From NCBI GenBank assembly GCA_017463245.1, contig JAFTPN010000061.1:1-50461 (forward strand): 50,461 nt of DNA. The letters run 5' to 3'. Source of the DNA: Clostridia bacterium (GTDB taxonomy: Bacteria > Bacillota > Clostridia > Christensenellales > Aristaeellaceae). Made by a program: the position numbers and the translations under genes. Every line of letters starts with the position of its first letter. The stretch's first letter is position 1. This document shows, in pieces, positions 23,860 through 31,126 of the stretch. Below the pieces are notes generated by a model. It searched no databases and was not told where the DNA came from. It was given only the letters and a program-made list of their open reading frames with translations.

Positions 23860-23987
23860 TGCGCCGTGACCCCTGCTCGGAGATCACCATGCATGGCATC
23901 CCCGAATGGGAGTCCAGAGGGCCGAACGGCCCTTTGGCGGGTTGTCAGGGCAGCGCCCTGACCGGAGTCCAGAGGCAGCGCCTCTGG
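23860..23987 (-). repeat. Repeat family B, copy 1, directly after the degV stop
   Basis: Read from degV: CCAGAGGC / GCCTCTGG, then GTCAGGGC / GCCCTGAC, then CCAAAGGGCC / GGCCCTCTGG (one mismatch), then a conserved region with CCCATTCGGGG and AGCAGGGGTCACGG. It starts at the base after the degV stop codon. The same block follows ftsK (33038-33178), and a shorter form follows the M16 gene. Confidence 0.85.
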
Positions 23988-24815
23988 TTACCCTTCGTAG
24001 CCGATGAGGATGCCGCCGTCTTCGGCGTAGAAGCTGACGAGGCCGCGAGCCTGGTAGGTTTGGATGTCGGTATCGGGGGCGACTTCGCGGATGAGGCCGG
24101 TCATGATCTCGGCCAGGGCGGGGTTGTTGTGGGCAATGCGCACCTTGCCGCCCTTGAAGCCCCGCTCCTTCATCACGTTGATCAGCCCCTGCTGGGTGCG
24201 CTTTTCGCCGCGGCACTTGCTCACGGGCTGCAGGGTGCCCACATCGCTGGCAATGCCCACGATGCGGATGTTCAGCAGGCCAGCCAGCGCCGCCACTGCA
24301 GGGCTGACGCGGCCGTTGTTCACCAGGCTGCGCAGGCTTTCCAGCGCAAAGGTCAGGTGGGTGGTCTGCCGGTAGTCCTCGATCTGCTTTTCGATGGCCT
24401 CAAAGGTGCAGCCAGCCAGGTGCCATTCCGCCACCTTTTCGATGAGCAGCACCATTTCCGGGCCGGTGGACAGGGAGTCCACCACCAGCACCTTGCGTTC
24501 CGGGTGCTGGCGCAGGTAGTCCTCGCGGGCGATGCGGGCAGCATTGCAGGCGCCGCTCAGGTTGCTGGTGATGGTGATGCACACCACCTCGTCCGCCTCG
24601 CCAAAGGCGGCGCGCCAGTCATCAGGATTGGGGCAGGCGGTGGTGCTGCGACCCTTGTAGGTGGCCAGGTAGTCCAGCATTTCCCGGGGATCCAGCCGGG
24701 CGTCGTCCACAAAGGTACGCTCCCCCGCCATGATGGTCAGCGGTACAGATGCAAAATCCACCGCAGCAAAGCTGGTGAGATCGCAGGAGGAATCCGCAAC
24801 AATTTTGAATGCCAT
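23988..24815 (-). CDS. DegV family (fatty-acid-binding, FakB-like) protein
   Basis: 275 residues from ATG 24815 (AGAAGG upstream). DegV/FakB proteins bind a fatty acid and present it to the kinase FakA for phosphorylation and entry into phospholipids. Family features: FKIVADSSCDL at the N-terminus, STTACPNPDDW (the TSQP-like loop), CITITSNLSGACNAAR (ligand-binding loop), VLVVDSLSTGPEMVLLI, and LRSLVNNGRVSPAVAALAGL, the characteristic xxGRI-type helix. Length is typical. No fakA neighbour is present, which is common. The gene has its own promoter and a leader carrying a 10-bp palindrome. A family B repeat begins right after its stop codon. Confidence 0.92.
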   Translation of the reverse strand: MAFKIVADSSCDLTSFAAVDFASVPLTIMAGERTFVDDARLDPREMLDYLATYKGRSTTACPNPDDWRAAFGEADEVVCITITSNLSGACNAARIAREDYLRQHPERKVLVVDSLSTGPEMVLLIEKVAEWHLAGCTFEAIEKQIEDYRQTTHLTFALESLRSLVNNGRVSPAVAALAGLLNIRIVGIASDVGTLQPVSKCRGEKRTQQGLINVMKERGFKGGKVRIAHNNPALAEIMTGLIREVAPDTDIQTYQARGLVSFYAEDGGILIGYEG

Positions 24816-24843
24816 GCAAAAACGCCTTCTTATGCAAAAATGG

Positions 24844-24866
24844 TATCGGTTTTCGAAAAACCGATA
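24844..24866. promoter_or_regulatory. Palindrome in the degV leader
   Basis: Ten-bp arms TATCGGTTTT / AAAACCGATA around CGA, just downstream of the predicted degV transcription start. It may be an operator or a 5' RNA hairpin. It is not the known FapR box. Confidence 0.5.
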
Positions 24867-24876
24867 AGCTGGTTTG

Positions 24877-24905
24877 ACTATACCAGCTTTTGCGAACCGT
24901 GTCAA
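24877..24905 (-). promoter_or_regulatory. Promoter of degV
   Basis: Minus strand: TTGACA (24900-24905), 17-base spacer, TATAGT (24877-24882). Start predicted near 24870. Confidence 0.82.
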
Positions 24906-24945
24906 GGGATAGTTGGAACTTGTCACACTATATTCACAAACCGGA

Positions 24946-24974
24946 TTGACGCTGGACGCATTCTGCTTTATAAT
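24946..24974 (+). promoter_or_regulatory. Promoter of the DUF1836 gene
   Basis: TTGACG (24946-24951), 17-base spacer, TATAAT (24969-24974), 28 bases before the start codon. Back-to-back with the degV promoter. Confidence 0.85.
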
Positions 24975-25001
24975 AGTAAAGTAAAGAAGGAGGCGCGCGC
25001 C

Positions 25002-25520
25002 ATGGCTATCCGCATCGAGGACTTCCGGATGCCCCGCTACCGGGAGATCCCAAACATGGGCTTGTATCTGGATCAGACGATCAAGTACATCAACCAATAT
25101 CTCGAACCCCTGGGCTGCATGGAGATCACCTCCTCCATGGTGAGCAACTATGTGAAAAAAGGCTACATCAAAAGCCCGGTGCGCAAGCAGTACGACGCTG
25201 AGCAGATCGCCTATCTGTTCTTTATCGCCGTGGCGAAGAATGTACTGTCCATGGAGAGCATCGCCAAAATGTTTGGCCTGATGCACGGCACTTATGCCGA
25301 AGAGGTGGCCTACGACTATTTCTGCTCTGAATTGGAAAACGTGCTGAACTACATCTTCGGCGTACAGGACGACATCAGCTACCTTGGCACCACCAACTCC
25401 GAAGAGAAGGATATGCTGCGCAGCGTGATCGTGGCGGTGGCCAATGTGATTTATGTGAATGACAAGCTGAAGGCCAGAACCTCAACAGCAAAGCCCTGTG
25501 ATGAGCAAACAGAAGAATAA
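25002..25520 (+). CDS. DUF1836 protein, MerR-like DNA-binding fold
   Basis: 172 residues from ATG 25002, preceded by AAGGAGG. The frame is open far upstream but only this start has a ribosome site and promoter. DUF1836 proteins are predicted regulators with a winged helix related to MerR. The first half carries the family pattern: FRMPRYREIPNMGLYLDQTI, then MEITSSMVSNYVKKGYI and KQYDAEQIAYLFFIAVAKNV. The C-terminal half is helical and acidic near its end. No ligand-binding domain is visible. It is transcribed divergently from degV, so control of degV is possible (inference). A good terminator follows. Confidence 0.9.
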   Translation: MAIRIEDFRMPRYREIPNMGLYLDQTIKYINQYLEPLGCMEITSSMVSNYVKKGYIKSPVRKQYDAEQIAYLFFIAVAKNVLSMESIAKMFGLMHGTYAEEVAYDYFCSELENVLNYIFGVQDDISYLGTTNSEEKDMLRSVIVAVANVIYVNDKLKARTSTAKPCDEQTEE

Positions 25521-25526
25521 ACATTG

Positions 25527-25556
25527 TTCGCTGGTACAACACCAGCGAATTTTTTT
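25527..25556 (+). terminator. Terminator after the DUF1836 gene
   Basis: Stem TTCGCTGG / CCAGCGAA with a seven-base loop, followed by seven T residues. Confidence 0.9.
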
Positions 25557-25564
25557 GTGCTGCG

Positions 25565-25597
25565 TGTTAATTTTTCCCACCCTGTTTCGTCTGTATA
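25565..25597 (+). promoter_or_regulatory. Possible ECF-type promoter of the sigma factor gene
   Basis: TGTTAA (25565-25570), 17 bases, CGTCTGTATA (25588-25597). This resembles ECF promoters with TGwAAC and CGTC elements and would fit autoregulation. No sigma-A hexamers are seen. Confidence 0.4.
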
Positions 25598-25618
25598 GGT
25601 GAAGGAGGTGGAACGCAG

Positions 25619-26134
25619 ATGGAAGTTGTCATGGGCCCTGACAGCATCCGGGAGGCGAGGCTGACTCAGCTGATGCAGCAGCACGAAAAAGAGTTGCTGA
25701 AGCTGTGCTGCATCTATCTGCGGGATGTGAACATGGCAGAGGATGCCGTGCAGGAGACCTTTATCAAAGCATACAGGGCAATGGATGCGTTCCGCGGCGA
25801 ATGCAGCGAGCGCACCTGGCTGGCACGCATCGCCGTGAATACTTGCAAGGATATGCGCCGCAGCGCCTGGTATCGCTTTGTGGATCGACGCGTTACGCTG
25901 GATAACCTGCCTGAACCCATCGCGCCCGCCTCCGGCGAATCCATCCGCCTGACGGAGACAATTATGCGTATGCCCCGCAAGGACATGGAGGTTCTGCTCC
26001 TGTACTACTATCAGGGCATGACCATGGAGGAAGTCGGGCAAGCGCTGCATATTTCAGCAGCAGGTGTAGCGGGCAGACTCAAGCGCGCCCGCATACGACT
26101 CAAGGACATGATGAAGGGGGAGGGTGAGCCATGA
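25619..26134 (+). CDS. ECF-subfamily RNA polymerase sigma factor
   Basis: 171 residues from ATG 25619, ten bases after AAGGAGG. Region 2 spans about 15-80: LLKLCCIYLRDVNMAEDAVQ, then ETFIKAYRAMDAFRGECS and ERTWLARIAVNTCKDMRRS. Region 4 spans about 115-165: MPRKDMEVLLLYYYQGMTME, then EVGQALHISAAGVAGRLKRA. There is no region 1 or 3, as expected of extracytoplasmic-function sigmas. It directs RNA polymerase to stress or envelope genes when released from its anti-sigma partner. That partner is almost certainly the next gene, whose start overlaps this stop (ATGA) and which has one membrane segment and a large outside domain. The signal sensed is unknown. Confidence 0.95.
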   Translation: MEVVMGPDSIREARLTQLMQQHEKELLKLCCIYLRDVNMAEDAVQETFIKAYRAMDAFRGECSERTWLARIAVNTCKDMRRSAWYRFVDRRVTLDNLPEPIAPASGESIRLTETIMRMPRKDMEVLLLYYYQGMTMEEVGQALHISAAGVAGRLKRARIRLKDMMKGEGEP

Positions 26135-27792
26135 GGCGAAGCGTTGGCCACGAGGGACACATCCGTGTCGCCATCGATGAAGCACTTTCCGGCCTGGATG
26201 CCCGCCCGACCCTGCAATACCGCATAATGCAGGAAATCAGAGGTGAAAAGAAAGTGAAAAAGAAGTTATCCTTTGGCCTGGTGCTGGCACTGATCCTCAC
26301 CATGCTCACCGTAGCCGCTGTGGCTGCTGCGGCACTGAGCAGCTATTTTACCGGCTTTGCTCAGCTGGAACAGAAATATGGCGACTATGATACCTGGCCG
26401 GAAACAGCCAAGGTGGAGCTGGTCAACCTGATGGCACAGAGCGAACTGGACATCGACAATGCTCAGGTGGCACAAATGAACCAGCTCTCCGGCCAGGAGC
26501 AACTGCAATTGGCCGAAAGCATCATCAAGGACTATTACGGCAGCACCTACATGAGTACCACCCTCATCATGGAGCATGAGCTGGGTCAAAGTATGTACTG
26601 GAGCTATGAAATGAAAGCCCTGCACGACACACTGCTGAAGGAGTATGGCTACTTCAAGTATGGCGACTGGGATGAGTGCGTGCTGCCGGAGGAAGGCGAC
26701 ATTCCCCTGGACAAGGCGCTGGAGATTGCCCTGCAGGTGATGCAGGAGAAATTCGGCCTCTCGAAGGAATACTTTGCCCAGCGCCAGCTGGATGCCAGCT
26801 TTGTGAAGACCACAGAACACCCGGAACCCCATTGGCGGCTGGACTGGTGGGAAGGCGGCTATTGCGGCGTGGAAATCAGCCGCACCGGCGAACCCATGAG
26901 CTGGACAGCGCCTTCCTCCGGGATCACCTACACCGCTGAAACCGACCTGATGGCAGGCGCACGCCCCGCCACGCCGCTGCCAACCGATATGCAGGAGGAC
27001 GAAGCCATCCGCACCTCCCGCGCCGGGTTGACGGAAATCGGCTTTTATGACGAAGATGGTAATGTGGTCAGTCTGGAAGAGGAGCAGGTGGCAAGCTATA
27101 CCGCCAAAGCACAGTTTTTCTTCCATGATGATATCAACAACGGCGGCGCACCGGTGTGGATGGTCACCTTCTACGATGGCGACCAGATCGTCGCCCGGGT
27201 ACTGCACACCTACGATGGCCGCTACATGGACACCGCCTTCGGTCAGCAGGAATTTGCCCGCACCAGCATGAGAGACACCAGTTTCTATGATACCTATGAT
27301 ATTGCCGGGAAGTTCCCGGAAATGAGCAACGGCTTCTACTTCCTGTCCGCAGAGGAAAGGGGACGCCTGGCCGCTGCCATTGCCCCCTGGGCAGAGGAGT
27401 ACGCTGCCAGTCATCCCTATTGGGAAACCAGCCGGGAAGAATTCTACTACATCACCCAGAAATATCACTACGGCATCCCTGCCGAGGATGCCCTGCCCCA
27501 AAACACGGCACTTGAGCTTGCCCGGCAGGAGGCCATCCGCCTGGGCGCTATGCCGGAAACCATCAACGCCCGCACCGCCGAATTCTCCTATGAGATCAGC
27601 GATCCCAACAGACCCCTGTGGCGCATTCTGTTAGGCCGCGTAGACCGCCAGGATGCGGGGATCACCCTGGACGAGTGGAGCGAAAACAACAACTGCGAAC
27701 CCTTTGTGGTGCATCTGGACGCCTACACCGGCCAGGTGGTGAAGTCCTTCATGGTCACCGACGACGTTGAACACTGGGAATGGCGCTACTAA
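26131..27792 (+). CDS. Transmembrane anti-sigma factor with large extracytoplasmic domain
   Basis: 553 residues. A short cytoplasmic segment (1-45, including HIRVAIDEALSGLDARPTLQ) is followed by one membrane helix (about 47-70) and 480 outside residues. The coupling to the ECF gene (ATGA) and this topology define it as the anti-sigma factor; there is no zinc-binding HxxxCxxC motif. The outside part contains PepSY-like segments, for example DKALEIALQVMQEKFGLSKE, and HWRLDWWEGGYCGVEISRTG. Similar features return near 440-545 (LELARQEAIRLGAMPETI, PLWRILLGRVD). PepSY domains often inhibit or bind peptidases, so the outside part may sense envelope or protease activity (inference). It is far larger than usual anti-sigma proteins. 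A terminator follows. Confidence 0.82.
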   Translation: MRRSVGHEGHIRVAIDEALSGLDARPTLQYRIMQEIRGEKKVKKKLSFGLVLALILTMLTVAAVAAAALSSYFTGFAQLEQKYGDYDTWPETAKVELVNLMAQSELDIDNAQVAQMNQLSGQEQLQLAESIIKDYYGSTYMSTTLIMEHELGQSMYWSYEMKALHDTLLKEYGYFKYGDWDECVLPEEGDIPLDKALEIALQVMQEKFGLSKEYFAQRQLDASFVKTTEHPEPHWRLDWWEGGYCGVEISRTGEPMSWTAPSSGITYTAETDLMAGARPATPLPTDMQEDEAIRTSRAGLTEIGFYDEDGNVVSLEEEQVASYTAKAQFFFHDDINNGGAPVWMVTFYDGDQIVARVLHTYDGRYMDTAFGQQEFARTSMRDTSFYDTYDIAGKFPEMSNGFYFLSAEERGRLAAAIAPWAEEYAASHPYWETSREEFYYITQKYHYGIPAEDALPQNTALELARQEAIRLGAMPETINARTAEFSYEISDPNRPLWRILLGRVDRQDAGITLDEWSENNNCEPFVVHLDAYTGQVVKSFMVTDDVEHWEWRY

Positions 27793-27799
27793 ACAGCCG

Positions 27800-27826
27800 C
27801 CCGGCCTCCTGCGAGGCCGGGTTTTT
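27800..27826 (+). terminator. Terminator of the sigma/anti-sigma operon
   Basis: Stem CCCGGCCTC / GAGGCCGGG, loop CTGC, then TTTTT. Almost the same hairpin recurs at 29083-29108. Confidence 0.9.
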
Positions 27827-27862
27827 CAACCGCTGATTGATTTTCCAACAACGGATTGAGGA

Positions 27863-27890
27863 TTGCTTCTTCTCCATTCTGTGCTACCAT
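27863..27890 (+). promoter_or_regulatory. Candidate promoter of the XRE-TPR gene
   Basis: TTGCTT (27863-27868), 16-base spacer, TACCAT (27885-27890). Weak match but well placed. Confidence 0.4.
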
Positions 27891-27929
27891 AAAGCTACAC
27901 CGGTGATACCCACTTCAGGAGGAATGACC

Positions 27930-29078
27930 ATGCAACTCGATTTAGGAACCCGGATCCGTCACCTTCGCCGCCGGGACAGCCGCACCCAGGAGGCGCTGGC
28001 CACGGCGCTGGGCGTAACGGCGCAGGCGGTTTCCCGCTGGGAAGCCAACGGCAGCTATCCCGACATGAACCTGCTCCCTGCCATCGCCAATTACTTCAAC
28101 GTGACCATCGACGAGCTTTTCGGCTACACCGACAGCCGTGAAAAACGGCTGGATGCCCTCATCGCACGCATCCAGGCAGAGTGCCGTGCAGAAACCATGG
28201 ATGCGTGCCTCGCCCTCGCCCGTGAGGCCATGGTGGAGTTCCCCGGCAATGCGCGCATGATGCTCTGCCTGGCCTCGGTGCTGTATCAGGCCGGATATGC
28301 GCGCCACGGCGAGCATCATCTGATGGACACCGACGGCTACACCGTGTATGACACCCAGCGCCACAGCACCTATGCGGAGTGGCGCGAGGCCATTGTGCTT
28401 TACGAAAAGGCCTTGCCCCAGGCGGAGGATATCCCCCTGCGCCGTCAGGCCACACGGGAGCTATCCCAGCTGTATGTGAACATCGGCGCCTATGAAAAGG
28501 CGCTTGCCCTGGCCGATGCCGCGCCGGACATCTGGGGCTGCCGGGAGGTTTTGCGCATCAATGCCTGCGATGGCCGCCGCCAAGCCCGTGCCTGCGGCGA
28601 AGCGCTGCTGGCAACCGTCCGCGCCTGTGCGGAGCTGATGGTGCAATCGGTGCTGATCAACCAGCAGCTGCTGACGCCAGAAGAAAAGGTGCAGGCCTTG
28701 CAGAGCGCCCTGGGGCTTTTCCGCTGCATGTGCCCTGATGGAAACTATGGCGAGCATCACGCCTTCATCGGCAAGGTGCATATGCTGCTCTCGGCTTACC
28801 TCTGGTTATCGGGCAAAAAGGAGGAAGCCTTTGCCGCCTTGGGCGAGGTTTCGCGCCACTTCAAAGCCTATGAAGCCCTCAGCCGCAAGGGAGGGTGCAC
28901 CTACACCGCCGCCCTGGTGCGCCTGGTGAAAGCCAACGTGCCGCCCATGCAGCCTTCCGCCCTTGCCGCCCTTCCGGAGGACTGGCCCTGGTGGAGCATC
29001 CCGGAGGCCGCGACCATCAAAGCAGAAATGCGTGCCGACCCCCGCTGGGATGCGTGGGTCGCCCAGCTACAGGCATAA
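27930..29078 (+). CDS. XRE-family regulator with helical-repeat C-terminal domain
   Basis: 382 residues from ATG 27930, seven bases after AGGAGG; ATG 27924 is too close to it. The N-terminal 65 residues are an XRE helix-turn-helix: TRIRHLRRRDSRTQEALATA, then LGVTAQAVSRWEANGSYPDM and NLLPAIANYFNVTIDELFGY. The remaining 315 residues are helix-rich, with TPR-like pairs such as YEKALPQAEDIPLRRQATRE and YVNIGAYEKALALADAAPD. This two-part build is common in Clostridia regulators; the ligand or partner of the helical part is generally unknown. It is a single-gene unit between two matching terminator hairpins. No target genes can be assigned. Confidence 0.88.
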   Translation: MQLDLGTRIRHLRRRDSRTQEALATALGVTAQAVSRWEANGSYPDMNLLPAIANYFNVTIDELFGYTDSREKRLDALIARIQAECRAETMDACLALAREAMVEFPGNARMMLCLASVLYQAGYARHGEHHLMDTDGYTVYDTQRHSTYAEWREAIVLYEKALPQAEDIPLRRQATRELSQLYVNIGAYEKALALADAAPDIWGCREVLRINACDGRRQARACGEALLATVRACAELMVQSVLINQQLLTPEEKVQALQSALGLFRCMCPDGNYGEHHAFIGKVHMLLSAYLWLSGKKEEAFAALGEVSRHFKAYEALSRKGGCTYTAALVRLVKANVPPMQPSALAALPEDWPWWSIPEAATIKAEMRADPRWDAWVAQLQA

Positions 29079-29082
29079 GCAA

Positions 29083-29108
29083 CGCCCGGCCTCCTGCGAG
29101 GTCGGGCG
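29083..29108. terminator. Terminator between the XRE-TPR and methylase genes
   Basis: Stem CGCCCGGCCTC / GAGGTCGGGCG (one G-T pair), loop CTGC. It lies between convergent genes. Confidence 0.75.
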
Positions 29109-29114
29109 CTTTGT

Positions 29115-30335
29115 TTACTTCCAGGCAAACACACTCTTTCTCCCTGCGGCGTCCACCGTTTGCACCGCCAGGTTGGGCAGGTTTTCCGGCAGGACGCACA
29201 TCAGGGGCAGGTCGGGGTGCTTGGGGCTGCGGTGAAAATGCTGCAAGGTTTTGAGCTGCCCATCCTCCACATACCCCGCCGACCAGCATTCCAGCCGGTC
29301 GAAGGCGCGCTCCGTTTTAGGGAAGGAGGGATGCTCCGTGCGGAAGTCCGTCAGCAGCAGCACGCCATCCTCCGGGGTGTAGCTGGCCTCCAGCCGGGCG
29401 GTGGCGGAGCAGGGCGCTTCAATGCCCATGTCCCGCAGGCTCAGGCGGCTGCGGGCGATCAGCACCGCCTCGGGGCTCATGTCCATGCCCATCACCCGGC
29501 AGCCCAGCGCCTGGGCGGCCACCAGCGCCGTGCCGCTGCCGCAGCACAGGTCGCACACCATGTCCCCCGGCTGCACCACCGGGCGCAGCAAGCGATCCAG
29601 AAGCTTCAGGGGTTTTTGCGTGGCATAGCCGCTGCGCTCCGGGTCGCGCTGCTGCAAGTGGCTGATGTCCGTCCACACGTCGCCGGGGTAGACGGGGGTA
29701 TCGTCATAATAGCGGTATTCCTTGCCGCCGGAGCGGATGCTGCGGTAGGCGCGGCCAGTTTCGTCCACCTGACGGCGCATATGGTTGCGGCGCACAGCGC
29801 TGCGCGCCAGCGGCACCTTTGTCAGGTCGAAGCGGTACTTGCGGGACTTGACGTAGAGCAGGATCACATCATGCTTGCGGCTGAAGTGCCGCCGGGCACG
29901 GCCGCCGCTCTCGTAAGCCCAGATGACCTCGTTCAGGAAGCGATCCTCGCCGAAGATCTCGTCGCACAGGATGCGGGCATATGCGGAGGCACGCCAGTCC
30001 AGGTGCAGGCACAGTACGCCCGTGGGGCTGAGCAGCCGGTGGGCGTTGGTCAGCAGGCCGCGGAGGAAGGCCATGTAGTCCTCCCGGCTGGCAAAGCGGT
30101 CGTCATAGGCGGGGTATTCCGGCGCAGGCGAGCCGGTACGCCAGCCTTTTTGCCCAAAGCGGCGGCGGCGGGTGAAGGTGCCCCCGGTCATGAAAGGCGG
30201 ATCGACGTACACGCATTGCACCTTGCCCTCGTGGGCGGCGATCTCCGCAGGCAGCTCCCCTGCCCCGTTGCCGCAAAGCAGCAGGCTGGTGCCATCGCCA
30301 ATGATCTCCCGGGCAATGCTGATGGGCTCAAACAT
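29115..30335 (-). CDS. Beta-class site-specific DNA methyltransferase (orphan)
   Basis: 406 residues from ATG 30335, eight bases after GGAGG; in-frame GTG 30344 overlaps the upstream gene and has no spaced site. The order of motifs defines the beta class. Catalytic motif IV DPPF (45-48) comes first and the AdoMet-binding motif I CDLCCGSGTALVAA (261-274) near the C-terminus, preceded by GYATQKPLKLLDRLL. DPPY/F is typical of N6-adenine methylases, though N4-cytosine enzymes in this class cannot be excluded. The variable region between (about 140-235) is the likely target-recognition part. No restriction endonuclease lies nearby, so it looks solitary. It is co-transcribed with the Cys-cluster gene upstream. 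Confidence 0.9.
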   Translation of the reverse strand: MFEPISIAREIIGDGTSLLLCGNGAGELPAEIAAHEGKVQCVYVDPPFMTGGTFTRRRRFGQKGWRTGSPAPEYPAYDDRFASREDYMAFLRGLLTNAHRLLSPTGVLCLHLDWRASAYARILCDEIFGEDRFLNEVIWAYESGGRARRHFSRKHDVILLYVKSRKYRFDLTKVPLARSAVRRNHMRRQVDETGRAYRSIRSGGKEYRYYDDTPVYPGDVWTDISHLQQRDPERSGYATQKPLKLLDRLLRPVVQPGDMVCDLCCGSGTALVAAQALGCRVMGMDMSPEAVLIARSRLSLRDMGIEAPCSATARLEASYTPEDGVLLLTDFRTEHPSFPKTERAFDRLECWSAGYVEDGQLKTLQHFHRSPKHPDLPLMCVLPENLPNLAVQTVDAAGRKSVFAWK

Positions 30336-30336
30336 G

Positions 30337-30843
30337 TCATTCACCTCCGAACTGGTGGCGCAGGGCGCGAAGGTCGTCCTGCTGGGCGGTAAGCTTTGTC
30401 AGAAAGCGGCGCTGCTCCTCATCCTCTGCCAGCAGCTGGCCGCAGGTGCGCACCGCCGCCACGAATTCCTGCTGCAAGGCGCTCTTGCCCTGCCTGGCCA
30501 GCGGACATACCGGCTTTGCCCGCAGATCGGTAGTCACCTTCACGCCATCAGGCCGCAGCACGGGTATAAGCGGAAACAGGCGGCAGCTCAGGGGGCGATC
30601 CTCCCGGTGGCAGCTGCCGGAGCAGGTCAGCAGCTGGCCTGCAGGGGTGGACTTCACCGTGTAGCCGGGCAGGTTCTCGTAATACGCCGCCTCGCCGGGG
30701 AAGAGCAGCATCCCGGTGTTTTCACCCTCCATGGGCTGGCAGCAGCGTCCGGCGCAGAGCCGTCCGCAGTCGGTGTGCAGGGGCGTCAGGTCGTCAAACA
30801 GGGCGCGGGCAGTATGCAAAAGGACAGGCAGGTCGTTTTTCAT
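30337..30843 (-). CDS. YkgJ-family cysteine-cluster protein
   Basis: 168 residues from ATG 30843 (GAGGTG upstream). Two cysteine clusters fit the YkgJ/FliB-like zinc- or iron-binding family: CGRLCAGRCCQP (27-38) and CSGSCHREDRPLSCRLFPLI. Another Cys follows in KPVCPLAR. The RPxxCRxFP signature is clear. Members are suggested to chelate metal or an Fe-S cluster, and some act as flagellin lysine methylases, but no flagellar genes are here. The C-terminal 50 residues are helical and polar. Its stop is one base before the methylase ATG, so the two are likely one transcript. A functional link between them is unproven. Confidence 0.82.
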   Translation of the reverse strand: MKNDLPVLLHTARALFDDLTPLHTDCGRLCAGRCCQPMEGENTGMLLFPGEAAYYENLPGYTVKSTPAGQLLTCSGSCHREDRPLSCRLFPLIPVLRPDGVKVTTDLRAKPVCPLARQGKSALQQEFVAAVRTCGQLLAEDEEQRRFLTKLTAQQDDLRALRHQFGGE

Positions 30844-30885
30844 GGCGATGCACCTCGCGTTTTCTCTACCACCATCTTACAACAA

Positions 30886-30925
30886 AAAGCGCCATTCGCA
30901 AAGAACTTTTTGCAAATGGCGCTTC
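30886..30925 (-). terminator. Terminator downstream of the UPF0340 operon
   Basis: Stem AAGCGCCATT / AATGGCGCTT with an inner GCAAA / TTTGC helix; on the minus strand it ends in TTTTTG. It lies beyond the family A repeat. Confidence 0.78.
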
Positions 30926-30940
30926 ATTCTGAAAAAACCC

Positions 30941-31126
30941 AGGAGGTGTCGGAGGCGCCGCAGCGCCTCTGACTGTAATCGTATCCGCCGGGTTTCCCGG
31001 CGGGGCGGGTCGTTTTCCGCTCTGAGGAAAACATTCCTTACGCGGAGGAACGGCCGTGGACGGCGCTTACGCCGGACACAGTGACGGAGCGCAATCCTCA
31101 CCAAAGTGGCTCTGCCACTTTGGTGA
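30941..31126 (-). repeat. Repeat family A, copy 2, directly after the UPF0340 stop
   Basis: Read on the minus strand it begins at the base after the stop codon. Hairpins: TCACCAAAGTGGC / GCCACTTTGGTGA; CGGCG / CGCCG; GTTTTCC / GGAAAAC; CCGCCGGG / CCCGGCGG; GAGGCGC / GCGCCTC. Loops and linkers match copy 1 (15620-15808) while several stem pairs differ in a compensated way. Confidence 0.85.

Noticed and set aside
29115-30335. Complete restriction-modification system
   Set aside because: No endonuclease or specificity gene within the surrounding 5 kb on either strand.
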